From positions 372,001-436,000 of the forward strand of contig NZ_JOFL01000001.1 in NCBI RefSeq assembly GCF_000719265.1: a stretch of DNA of 64,000 nucleotides. The letters are read 5' to 3'. The notes under the pieces were generated by a model. That model searched no databases. It saw only the letters and a program-made list of their open reading frames with translations, and was not told the DNA's origin. The DNA is from Streptomyces roseoverticillatus. Its GTDB lineage: Bacteria > Actinomycetota > Actinomycetes > Streptomycetales > Streptomycetaceae. Positions within the stretch are counted from its first letter, which is position 1; each line of letters begins with the position of its first letter. A program made the position numbers and the translations under genes. Positions 42,001 through 50,127 of this stretch are shown one piece after another.

Positions 42001-45000
42001 GCATGGCGACGACGAGCTGGGCGGAGCGCGGCAGCCACAGGGCGACGGGTGCGCCGGCGGCGCCCCGCTCGCGGAGCACGGCGGCCAGCCGGCCGGCGTC
42101 CTCGTCCAGCTGACGGTAGGTCAGCACGCGGTCGCCGTCGGCCACGGCGGTGGCACCGGGCGCGGCCAGGGCCTGCCGCTCGACCAGCTCGTGGACGCCT
42201 GCCGCTGCCACGTCCCGCCGCGGCCCCCGCTCCCACTCGGCGGGCACGGGGCCGCCCGGCACGGCGGGTGTCACGGGTCCGCCGGGCACGGCCGGCGCGG
42301 CCGGCGGCGCGAGCCGGGACAGCGGGGTCTCCGGTGCCTCGACGGCGGCGGTCAGCAGGTCCCGGAAGACGGCGAAGAACCGCTCGGCGGTCTCCGCGTC
42401 GAACAGGTCGGTGTTGTACTCCAGGTGGCAGCGGATGCCCTGCGGCTGGTCGGTGAAGTAGACGGTGAAGTCCGTCAGGGCCTTGTCCGGGCCCGCCTCC
42501 AGGGGCGTCGCCCGCACGTCCGGCAGGTCGAAGCGGAACGGCTCGCTGCTCTCGAACTCGGCGAGCACCTGGAAGACCGGCGTGCGGTCGGTCACCCGCG
42601 GCGGGGCGAGCTCGCGCACCACCGCCTCGAAGGGGACGCCCGCGTGGTCGTACGCGTCGAGGGCGCGGCCGCGCACCCGGTCCAGCAGCGTGGCGAAGGA
42701 CGGGTCCCCGGAGAGGTCGAAGCGCAGGGCCAGGGTGTTGACGAAGAACCCGAGCAGGTCCTCGGCCCGCTGCGGGCGGTCCGAGATCGCGGTTCCGATG
42801 ACGATGTCGTCCTGCCCGGTGACACGGCGCAGCATGGCCGCGTACCCGGCGAGCAGGGTCATGAACAGGGTGCCGCGGCGGGCCCGGCTCAGCTCGCGCA
42901 GGCGCGCGGAGAGCTCCGGGTCGAGCGTGCGGAAGACGGCCCGGCCGTTGGACGTCATGACCGCGGGGCGCGGCCGGTCGGTGGGCAGGTTCAGAGCGGG
43001 CAGGTCGCCGCCGAGCGTCTCGCGCCAGTAGGCCAGGTCCGCTGCCGCCTCCGGACCCTCCAGGGCCGCGGCCTGCGTGCGGGCGTGCTCGGCGTAGCTC
43101 CAGGTGAGGGCGGGCAGCCCGGGGTCGGTGCCGTCGCGCCAGGACCGGTAGAGGGCCGACAGGTCGCGGGCGAGGACGATCGCGGAGGCGGCGTCGACCA
43201 CGATGTGGTGGAGCGACAGCACGAGCACGTGCGCGTCGTCGGCGAGCTTCACGAGCCGGGTGACGAACAGGGGCCCTTCGGCGAGGTCGAAGCGGCGGGC
43301 GCTCTCGGCGGCCAGGGTCTCCCGCAGCGCCTCCTCCCCGCGCTCCGTGCCGTTCACGACCGCGAAGTCGGGTTCGGAGGGGGGCCGTACGACCTGGCGC
43401 GGCTCGCCGCCGGTCTCCCGGAAGACGGTCCGCAGGCCCTCGTGGCGGGCCACGAGGCCGCGCAGCGCCGCGCGCAGGGCGGGCACGTCCAGCGGGCCGT
43501 CGAGGCGGATCGCCTTGGTCTCGTTGTAGGCGGTGCGGCCCGGCAGCATGCGCTCCAGGAACCAGATCCGCTGCTGGGCCGGGGAGAGCGGGGCCTCCAC
43601 GGGCGCGGGGGCGAGGACGGCGGCGGGCACCGGTGCGGGGTCCTCCGCCGCGGCTTCCCGGTAGCGGCGGCGCAGGGCGTCGACGTGGGTGAGGCTCGCG
43701 CGCAGTTCGCCGGGCGCGACGCCGAAGTCGACGAGCGAGACGAGCTCGTCGGCGCCGGCCGCGGTGACCGAGTCGACCACGGGCGAGACGCTGTCGACGG
43801 TGCCGATCAGCGCCCGCTGGTCGCAGTAGCGGTCGTAGGCGCGGCGGAACACGACGTCGAGGTCGTCCTCGCTGAGCGTGGAGAGGTCCACGTTGTGCCC
43901 GAGGCTGTTGGTGACGCCGCCGAACAGCGACAGCGACGCCCGCATGTAGCGCGACAGGGGTGCGTACGCCTCGGCGCGGGCCGTGTCGTGACGGTCGGCG
44001 AGATAGGTGTGCAGCAGGACGGCCACGCGGCCGGCGGCCGGGTCCAGGCCGTGCTCCTCGCGGGTACGGCGGTACAGCGCGATGTTCTCCGCGAGCTGTT
44101 CGACGCTCTGCGTCATCAGGTTGGTGACGATGCCGAGGTCGTGGCGGGCCGCGAGCGCGAACGAGGCCGGGTTGCCGACCACGGCCGTGTACATCGGCGG
44201 GACGTCCTGGACAGGCCGCGGGAAGAGCCGTACGTCGGCCTCGCCGTCACCGCCGGTCCGGCGCAGCGGCTCCCCCCGCCAGAACCGCCGCACCTGCTCC
44301 AGCTGCTCGTACATCGTCTCCTTGTGCCGGCCGAAGCGGTCGGGGAAGAAGACGAAGTCGTTGGCGTGCCAGCCGCTCGCGATGCCGATGCCGACGCGGC
44401 CCCCGGAGAGGTTGTCGGCCATCGACCACTCCTCCGCGACCCGGATCGGGTCGTGCAGCGGCAGGACGACGGACCCGGCGTTGAGCCGGATGCGACGGGT
44501 CTCCCGGGAGAGGGCGGCGGCGAGCACGGCGGGGTTGGGGAAGAGCCCGCCGAAGGAGTGGAAGTGCCGCTCGGGCATCCAGAGGGCGTGGAACCCGTTC
44601 CGGTCGGCGAACCGGGCGGTCTCCATGAGCAGTTCGTACTTGCCCTGCGAGTCGCCTTCCGCGGGATAGTCGCCGAAGAAGTAGACGCTGAAGTCGGGAG
44701 TGCGCGGGGTTGTCTGCGGCGCGGCCGAGGTAGCGGCCGCGGCCGCGTTCCAGGCGATGGAGGCGACGGGGCGCTCGGGCCCGCCGGGCCCGCTGCCGGC
44801 GGAGCCCGCCTGCGTGCCGGGCTCGCCCAGCCCCTCACGGCCGAGGGCCTGCCCCGTGCCGGGCTCGCTCGGCTCCAGCGGACCGGAAGCCCGCCCCTTG
44901 CCAGGCGCACTCGGCTCCAGCAGACCGGAAGCCCCTTGTGTTCTCAGCCCGTCCGGCGATTGAGGACCGGGGTCCGGGGCGGAGCCCCGGGGCGGGGCCG

Positions 45001-46786
45001 CCGGTTCCGGCGCCCTGGCAGCCACGGTGACCAGGTCCGCCACGGACGCACCACCGGCCGCAGGCACCGGCGTCACCGCGCGGGTACCCGGAAAGAACCC
45101 CGCCCCCCGCAACTCCCGCAGGGAACCCCTGACCGCGTCCGCGATGAACTCCAGGTCACCGTCGGAGTGCGCGGTGGAGAGGAAGAAGTTCCGCCACTCC
45201 CACACGTGCACGCCGCGCAGCATCAGGTGGTGGTAGAGCAGCTCCATGTCCGCCCGGTGGTCGAACCGGAACTGCGAGCCGAAGTGGCTGATGCGCAGCG
45301 GGAGCTCCTCCGCCTCGAAGAAGGCGTTGAGCGTCCCGGCCAGCTCGGCCGTCCGCGCGTTGAGCCGCTCCTGGAGCAGCGGGCTGTGCTCCTTGAGGTG
45401 CGTGAGGACGGCCCGCGCGGCCACCATCGACACGGGGTGCTGGATGTACGTGCCGCCGAAGAACGTGGTGTCCGCGGGCGGGTAGCTGTCGTCGCCGTAG
45501 GACCAGTGGCCGCCGTCGACGCCGTCCATGATGTCGGCGCGGCCGGCGATGGCCCCGATGGGGAAGCCGCCGCCGAGCAGCTTGCCGTAGGTGGCGAGGT
45601 CGGGCGTGACGCCGTAGAGCTCCTGGGCGCCGCGGAGCGCGGGGCGGAAGCCCGTCAGCATCTCGTCGAACATGAGGACGATGCCGTGGCGGGTGGTGAG
45701 TTCGCGCAGCTTGCGCACGAACTCGACGGGCTGCAGCGCGGGGTGCCTGCTCTGCACGGGCTCGATGATCACGGCGGCGATGTCGCCGGCGTGCTGCTCG
45801 ATGGCCTCCAGGGAGGCGTCGCTGCCGTAGTCGAGGACCATCAGGTCCGCGACGGCGCTGTCCGGGATGCCGCGGGAGACCGGCACGGTGATCCGGCTCT
45901 CCGGGGAGCCGGAGGGGCGGCCGAGGACGGTGTCGGCGTGGCCGTGGTACGCGCCGAGGAAGGTGACGATCTTGTTGCGGCCGGTGGCGGAGCGGGCGAG
46001 GCGGATCGCCGCGGAGTTGGCCTCCGTGCCGGAGTTGGCGAAGGCCACGCGCTCCATGCCGGTCAGCCCGGCCAGCAGCTCGGCCGCCTCGCCGGTCTCG
46101 GCGTTGCGGGGGCCGAGCTGGATGCCGCGGGAGAGGTGCTCGCGGACGGCTTCGGTGACGAAGGCCGGCTCGTGGCCGAAGAGGAGCACGCCGAAGCCCA
46201 TGGTGATGTCGACGTACTCGTTGCCGTCGACGTCCTGCAGGCGGGCGCCGCTCGCCCGGCGGCCGGCGATGGGGTAGAGCATCTCCTTCGTGCCGCTGCG
46301 GAAGCCGACGACGGCGCGGCTGTCGGCGAGGACGCGGCGGTAGCGCTGGGCGAGCTGCTTGGAGGCGGGGGTCTTCGCGGTGTAGCGGCGTACGAGGTCG
46401 GCCAGGTGCTCCTGCTGGGCGCGCGGGGCACCGCCCCGGACCATCCCGGAGCCGCGCGGGACGGTCACGCGGGGGCCGTGCACGCGGCGCGGCGCGGCGG
46501 CCTGCTCCGCGGCCGCCGCATGGGCCGGGGCTGCCGGCTCGCCCGGGACCGCCGGTTCCTCCGGGACGGCCGGCTTGCCCGAAGCCCCGGGACGCCCCGG
46601 TGCCGCCGTGGCAGGCGGCCCGCCCGCGGCCGCCGGTTTCTCCGGGCCCGGTTTCCCCGTGCCCGCCGCCGGGCTCCCGGTGCCCGCCGGCCCGCCGCCG
46701 ATCTGCCCGGCGATGCGCCGCGAGAGCTCGGCCATGGCCGCGAGGTCCCGGTCGAGGGCCGCGGAGGCGGCGTCGAGGCCGGTCAC
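39077..46786 (-). CDS. Hybrid megasynthase: aminotransferase - luciferase-like monooxygenase - C - A - PCP - C
   Basis: This 2569-residue protein has, in order: a Pro/Ala-rich leader; a class III PLP aminotransferase (about 115-560; Schiff-base Lys in YGKLLGGG near 403); a repeat-containing linker; an FMN luciferase-like monooxygenase of the MupA/Atu3671 type (about 695-1010; MPERHFHSFGG, IGIASGWHANDFVF); a condensation domain with HHIVVDA (near 1195); an adenylation domain (YTSGSTGAPKG, YGPTEVT, GKLDR); a PCP (LGGHSI, Ser near 2086); and a second condensation domain with HHAVCDG. No thioesterase or reductase follows. By my alignment to GrsA the A-domain pocket reads D-A-L-I-L-G-V-V-L-K. Start GTG overlaps the PKS stop (GTGA). 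Predicted role: beta-amination and alpha-hydroxylation of the PKS product, then amide bond formation. Confidence 0.9.
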   Translation of the reverse strand: MTGLDAASAALDRDLAAMAELSRRIAGQIGGGPAGTGSPAAGTGKPGPEKPAAAGGPPATAAPGRPGASGKPAVPEEPAVPGEPAAPAHAAAAEQAAAPRRVHGPRVTVPRGSGMVRGGAPRAQQEHLADLVRRYTAKTPASKQLAQRYRRVLADSRAVVGFRSGTKEMLYPIAGRRASGARLQDVDGNEYVDITMGFGVLLFGHEPAFVTEAVREHLSRGIQLGPRNAETGEAAELLAGLTGMERVAFANSGTEANSAAIRLARSATGRNKIVTFLGAYHGHADTVLGRPSGSPESRITVPVSRGIPDSAVADLMVLDYGSDASLEAIEQHAGDIAAVIIEPVQSRHPALQPVEFVRKLRELTTRHGIVLMFDEMLTGFRPALRGAQELYGVTPDLATYGKLLGGGFPIGAIAGRADIMDGVDGGHWSYGDDSYPPADTTFFGGTYIQHPVSMVAARAVLTHLKEHSPLLQERLNARTAELAGTLNAFFEAEELPLRISHFGSQFRFDHRADMELLYHHLMLRGVHVWEWRNFFLSTAHSDGDLEFIADAVRGSLRELRGAGFFPGTRAVTPVPAAGGASVADLVTVAARAPEPAAPPRGSAPDPGPQSPDGLRTQGASGLLEPSAPGKGRASGPLEPSEPGTGQALGREGLGEPGTQAGSAGSGPGGPERPVASIAWNAAAAATSAAPQTTPRTPDFSVYFFGDYPAEGDSQGKYELLMETARFADRNGFHALWMPERHFHSFGGLFPNPAVLAAALSRETRRIRLNAGSVVLPLHDPIRVAEEWSMADNLSGGRVGIGIASGWHANDFVFFPDRFGRHKETMYEQLEQVRRFWRGEPLRRTGGDGEADVRLFPRPVQDVPPMYTAVVGNPASFALAARHDLGIVTNLMTQSVEQLAENIALYRRTREEHGLDPAAGRVAVLLHTYLADRHDTARAEAYAPLSRYMRASLSLFGGVTNSLGHNVDLSTLSEDDLDVVFRRAYDRYCDQRALIGTVDSVSPVVDSVTAAGADELVSLVDFGVAPGELRASLTHVDALRRRYREAAAEDPAPVPAAVLAPAPVEAPLSPAQQRIWFLERMLPGRTAYNETKAIRLDGPLDVPALRAALRGLVARHEGLRTVFRETGGEPRQVVRPPSEPDFAVVNGTERGEEALRETLAAESARRFDLAEGPLFVTRLVKLADDAHVLVLSLHHIVVDAASAIVLARDLSALYRSWRDGTDPGLPALTWSYAEHARTQAAALEGPEAAADLAYWRETLGGDLPALNLPTDRPRPAVMTSNGRAVFRTLDPELSARLRELSRARRGTLFMTLLAGYAAMLRRVTGQDDIVIGTAISDRPQRAEDLLGFFVNTLALRFDLSGDPSFATLLDRVRGRALDAYDHAGVPFEAVVRELAPPRVTDRTPVFQVLAEFESSEPFRFDLPDVRATPLEAGPDKALTDFTVYFTDQPQGIRCHLEYNTDLFDAETAERFFAVFRDLLTAAVEAPETPLSRLAPPAAPAVPGGPVTPAVPGGPVPAEWERGPRRDVAAAGVHELVERQALAAPGATAVADGDRVLTYRQLDEDAGRLAAVLRERGAAGAPVALWLPRSAQLVVAMLAALKAGSPYVPLDPALGRARAEKVIAESGARVLVSPPADAARLRLQEGVAVVSPGDTPAGTPAPAAPAGGGESLCYVIYTSGSTGAPKGVAVPHRAVTDLCAWHHRRFGFTSADRSAVVCSQSFDASVLEVWPALTAGASLTVAGDAVRKDPLALARWYADQGVTFSILPTALGETLLQLAPDAQPPLRHLLMGGDVLRTRPRPGTPYEVVNVYGPTEVTVLCTAETVAAGDGSGGEPGEIAIGRPVDNVRLRVLDESGAPVPVGGVGELHVGGPGVARGYLHRPEADAGRFLPDPDGGPDARLYRTGDLVRWTADGRLQFRGRTDDQVKIRGFRVEPEEVSRTLNSLEGVREAVVLARRNGRGEAYLAAFAVPADPVGEGEGDRQAFADLMADALAERLPEYLVPRAWTVLAALPVTAGGKLDRAGLPAPDLVTAAPAASPAPRTESAAGPSPSDDVERRLRALWAEEFGTDAGSIAPDASFFDLGGHSITAIRLVNRAREEFGAEYPMVRFYERPTLRAMAAFFAGAPSGGEDTSGGDAVEHRVPATDQQVHFARVQQAHALPQVFNVAMRLTLTGDLDVPALHTALTRLVARHEGLRTRIVPAGDDWQQEVLRARPVALPVEDLTGLPAAEREAAVARISAEAAETPFDLAAGAGPALRLLRSGERTWILLFVLHHAVCDGWAVSLILQELAALYGSAAKGLPDGLAPDPCQPGAYARWQREETDPAVEERKLAFWKRELDGAPFGVAMPLDRPRPEELSGRGGVVMFTVPAGVRADVDRLARRRGATPYAVTAAALGRLMARRSGQSDVVFNVSYANRWRREFESLVTCATSGFALRVRDGEAASFTDLVDQVARTSVACIDAFMPPRDLAPLLRERYGTEMPDRLAVGFAYQNSLETDIDMPGVTVAIEDLAIAAARAEFTFGLVPAGDVLVGMAEYASDLWDRATVEGWMRDYVGLLRDEVRAALAD
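44945..44996. repeat. Streptomyces-type GATTGAGGAC repeat embedded in the NRPS coding sequence
   Basis: The segment contains CAGCCCGTCCGGCGATTGAG followed by GACCGGGGTCCGGGG and a perfect stem CCGGGGC-GGA-GCCCCGG (44974-44990). I recognise this as an intergenic repeat type common in Streptomyces. Here it is in frame in the linker between the aminotransferase and monooxygenase domains (residues about 596-613). A related copy is at 62599-62620. Next to it, at about 44840-44940, two direct repeats of CTCGGCTCCAGC.GACCGGAAGCCC encode repeated LEPS..PG peptides. Confidence 0.75.
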
Positions 46787-49700
46787 CGGGCCACCGCCGC
46801 CGTGCCGTTGAGCGCGGACGTCGCGGCTGCCGTCTGGAGGGCCAGCAGCTGGGAGAGCTGGGACATCATCTGCAGCTGTATCTGCGATATCTGCTGCAGC
46901 CTGTGGGCGAGGTCCTCCAGCTCCCGGCGCGTGGCGTACTCGGGGGCGCCGGCCGCCGGAGCGACAGGCTCCGGGGCGACGGACGCGGGGGCCGCGGAGG
47001 CGGCCGGTGCCGGCGCGGCGGGCCACTGCCCGGCGGCGGGCCGCGGCGCGACCGGCCGCTCCGCCACAGGCGGTGCCGGCGGCACGGCCGGCACCGCGGC
47101 GGACCCCGCGGGCACGGCCGCCCCGAGCCCCTCCCCCGTCATCCGGCTCACGATCAGCTCCGCGAGCCGGAGCGGCGTCCCGGTCTCCTCGAACAGCTCC
47201 CGCATCGAGACCTTGACCTTGTACTCCTGCTCCAGCTCGCGCAGCGCGCTGATCATCTGGAGCGAGTCGGCGCCGAGGTCGAAGAAGGAGGTCTCGCCGG
47301 CGATGGCGTCCGGGTCGTGCCCGAGGTGCCGGGCGGCCGACTCGACGATGCTTCGGACGACCCGCTCGACCGCTGCCTGGTGCTGTACCACAGTGGCTCC
47401 ATCTGTCGCTGGTGTTCCGGTACGTACGGCCGTCAACTCCGGCCCTGTCCAGTAGTCCTTGTGCTGGAAGCGGTAGCCCGGCAGCGGGATCCGGCGGCCG
47501 CCGCTGCCCGCCAGCAGCGGCCGCCAGTCCAGGTCCGCGCCCGCGCAGTGCAGGCCCGCCGCCGCGGCCCACAGGGCGCCGAGGCCGGTGCCGCGGCGCA
47601 GCGACGGCAGGGCGCGCGCGTCCGGCAGGGCCCGGCGCGCCAGGCCGCTCAGCGTGGTGTGGGGGCCGATCTCGACCACGGCCGCAGGCGTCTGCGCGCC
47701 CACGGTGCGCAGCGCTTCGTCGAAGCGCACGGGCTCCCGGGTGTGGCGCAGGAAGTACGCGGTGTCCGGCGTCCAGCCGGGCGCCCGGAGCGCCCCGTCC
47801 AGTGCGCTGACGAAGGGGATCCGGGTGGGCCGGAAGGCGACCTCGCCGAGCACCGCCCGGAAGTCCTCCAGCACCGGCTCCATGAGGGCGGTGTGGAAGG
47901 CGCGTTCCACGGGGAGGCGTTCGCCGGGCGTGCCGCGCTCCTCCAGCAGGGCGAGCACCCGGTCCACGGCGGCGACGGGCCCGGCGAGGACGTGGGAGCG
48001 CTCGCCGTTGGCCACCGACAGCTCCGCGCCCGGGACTTCGGCGGCGAGGGCGAGGGCCGCGCCGCGGGTGAGCGGGACGGCGGCCATCGCGCCGGGGGCG
48101 CAGAGCTTCTGCATCAGCCGGCCGCGTGCGGCGGTCAGGCGCAGGCCGTCCTCCAGCGTGAGGGCTCCGGCTGCGTGGAGGGCCGCGTACTCGCCGACGC
48201 TGTGCCCGGTGACGGTGCCGGGGGCGACGCCGGTGTCCTGCCAGAGCCGCGTGAGCGCGCACTGCAGCGCGAAGAGGGCGGGCTGGGCGGTGTCGGTGGC
48301 CCACACGGAGTCCGCGCCGGTGGTCCCGGCGGTGCCGAGCAGTCCGTCGAGCAGGGAGCCGCCGCCGAGGTCGCGGTGGTGGTGCTCGCAGGCGTCGAGC
48401 ACGTCCCGTACGGCGGGGAAGCGCTCGTAGAGCTCTCCGGCCATGCCGGGGTACGGGCTGGCCTGGCCGGTGTACTGGAAGACGATGGCGGGCGCGCCGT
48501 CGCGCGGCGCCGTCCCGGCGGTGACGGCCGCGGAGTCCGTGCCCGTGAGCCGGGCGTCGAGGGCGGCGGCGAGCGCGGCGGGCGTGGTGCCGCGGACGGC
48601 CAGCCGGTGGCGCCCGTGGGTGCGGCCGAGCGCGGCGGTGGTCACGAGGTCGGCGAGCGGGGTGCCGGGCCGCTCCCGCAGCCGGTCGCGGAAGGCGCGG
48701 GCGTTGGCGGTCAGCGCCTCCTCGCTGCTGCCGGAGACCAGCAGGACGTCCGGCGGGGGTGCGGCGGCAGCCGGGCGGGGCGCCGGCTCGGGGGCCTGTT
48801 CGAGGACGAGGTGGACGTTGGTGCCGCCGATGCCCAGCGAGGTCAGGCCCGCGCGGCGCGGGCGGCCGTCCTCCGGCCAGGGCTGGGCGGTGGCCGGTAT
48901 GTAGAAGGGGCTGCCGTCCAGGGCGAGCAGCGGGTTGGGGGTGGTGAAGTTCGCGATCGGCGGGATGACGCCGTGCTCCAGGACGAGCAGCGTCTTGATC
49001 AGGCCGGCCAGGCCGGAGGCCACGTCGAGGTGGCCGATGTTGGCCTTCGTCGAACCGAGCGCGCAGTACTGGGTGCGGTCGGTGTCCTCGCGGTACGCGG
49101 CCGTGGCGCCGTCGAACTCGATGGGGTCGCCCTTGAGGGTGCCGGTGCCGTGGGTCTCCAGATAGCCGATGGTGTCCGCGCCGACGCCGGCCCGGTCCAG
49201 GGCGCGGCGGACGGCGGCGCGCTGGCCGCCGGCGCTGGGCGCGCTGTACGCCTTCTTGTCCGCGCCGTCGTTGGTGACGCCCCAGCCGCGGATGACGCCG
49301 CGCACGGTGTCGCCGTCGGCCAGCGCCCGGTCCAGCCGCTTCAGGACGACGGCGGCGACGCCCGTGCCGCCGACGGTGCCGTCGGCGCCCGCGTCGAAGG
49401 CGCGCAGCCGGCCGGACTTCGAGAGGATGGAGCCCTTGACGTACTGGTAGCCGAGGACCTGGGGGACGTGGACGGCCGTGGCGCCGGCGAGGGCGAGGTC
49501 GCAGTCGTCCGCGAGCAGCGCCTGCGCGGCCGTCTGGACCGCCACGAGCGAGCTGGAGCAGGCGGTCTGGACGTTGACGGCGGGGCCGGTGAGGCCGAGC
49601 CGGTAGGCGGTGCGGGTGGCGGTGAAGTCGGGGGCGTTGCCGGTCACGATCTGCATGCCCGCCATCCAGTTGCCGGCGGGCGTGCTCGGGAGGACGTTGT

Positions 49701-50127
49701 TGAGCTGGTAGGTCTGCAGCGTGTACAGGTGGTAGCCCGTGGTGGCGTAGACGCCTACGCGGCTGCCGTCGCGCTCGTCCGGGTATCCCGCGTTCTCCAG
49801 GGCGTGCTGGGCGCACTCCAGGAACAGGCGCTGCTGCGGGTCGGTGAGCTGCGCCTCGCGGGCGCTCATCCCGAAGTGCGGGGCGTCGAAGCCGGTGATG
49901 TCGTCCAGGATCCCGGAGGCTCCGACGAAGTCGGGGGCCTCGTAGCGCTCGGCGGGCACACCGGCCGCGGCGAGCTCCTCGTCGGTGAAGCGGGTGATGC
50001 AGTCGGTGCCGTCGCGGATGATGCGCCAGAAGTCCTCGGGGGTGTCCGCGCCCGGCAGCCGGAAGGCCAGTCCGATGACGGCGACGGCCCGGTCGGTGCG
50101 GGGCCCGTGGTGGGGCGTGGGTGTCAT
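46783..50127 (-). CDS. Type I polyketide synthase module KS-AT-ACP
   Basis: This 1114-residue protein has a ketosynthase (about 15-435; active-site TACSSS near residue 190, His in ETHGTGT and KANIGHLD), an acyltransferase (about 540-850; GHSVGEY near 641; AFH motif near 744, as in malonyl-specific ATs), an ACP (LGADSL, Ser near 955), an Ala/Pro linker and a C-terminal Gln/Met-rich helix (LAHRLQQISQIQLQMMSQL). No KR, DH or ER is present, so the product should be a beta-ketoacyl-ACP, as a beta-aminotransferase needs. There is no loading domain; the starter must come from elsewhere. The ATG overlaps the exporter stop (ATGA), and its own stop overlaps the next start (GTGA). Confidence 0.94.
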   Translation of the reverse strand: MTPTPHHGPRTDRAVAVIGLAFRLPGADTPEDFWRIIRDGTDCITRFTDEELAAAGVPAERYEAPDFVGASGILDDITGFDAPHFGMSAREAQLTDPQQRLFLECAQHALENAGYPDERDGSRVGVYATTGYHLYTLQTYQLNNVLPSTPAGNWMAGMQIVTGNAPDFTATRTAYRLGLTGPAVNVQTACSSSLVAVQTAAQALLADDCDLALAGATAVHVPQVLGYQYVKGSILSKSGRLRAFDAGADGTVGGTGVAAVVLKRLDRALADGDTVRGVIRGWGVTNDGADKKAYSAPSAGGQRAAVRRALDRAGVGADTIGYLETHGTGTLKGDPIEFDGATAAYREDTDRTQYCALGSTKANIGHLDVASGLAGLIKTLLVLEHGVIPPIANFTTPNPLLALDGSPFYIPATAQPWPEDGRPRRAGLTSLGIGGTNVHLVLEQAPEPAPRPAAAAPPPDVLLVSGSSEEALTANARAFRDRLRERPGTPLADLVTTAALGRTHGRHRLAVRGTTPAALAAALDARLTGTDSAAVTAGTAPRDGAPAIVFQYTGQASPYPGMAGELYERFPAVRDVLDACEHHHRDLGGGSLLDGLLGTAGTTGADSVWATDTAQPALFALQCALTRLWQDTGVAPGTVTGHSVGEYAALHAAGALTLEDGLRLTAARGRLMQKLCAPGAMAAVPLTRGAALALAAEVPGAELSVANGERSHVLAGPVAAVDRVLALLEERGTPGERLPVERAFHTALMEPVLEDFRAVLGEVAFRPTRIPFVSALDGALRAPGWTPDTAYFLRHTREPVRFDEALRTVGAQTPAAVVEIGPHTTLSGLARRALPDARALPSLRRGTGLGALWAAAAGLHCAGADLDWRPLLAGSGGRRIPLPGYRFQHKDYWTGPELTAVRTGTPATDGATVVQHQAAVERVVRSIVESAARHLGHDPDAIAGETSFFDLGADSLQMISALRELEQEYKVKVSMRELFEETGTPLRLAELIVSRMTGEGLGAAVPAGSAAVPAVPPAPPVAERPVAPRPAAGQWPAAPAPAASAAPASVAPEPVAPAAGAPEYATRRELEDLAHRLQQISQIQLQMMSQLSQLLALQTAAATSALNGTAAVAR

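Noticed and set aside
39038..47455. Very long open frame on the plus strand opposite the NRPS (2805 codons), and a similar one at 46600-50688
   Set aside because: These are antisense shadows of third-position GC bias. Their translations are Gly/Arg/Val/Asp-rich without domains, while the minus strand has complete NRPS and PKS motifs throughout.
46787..49816. Continuous minus-strand frame running from the NRPS back through the PKS gene, suggesting one giant 3579-residue protein
   Set aside because: Upstream of 46786 this frame is out of phase with the PKS motifs and low-complexity. The PKS motifs lie in another frame that ends with TGA at 46783, overlapping a GTG start.
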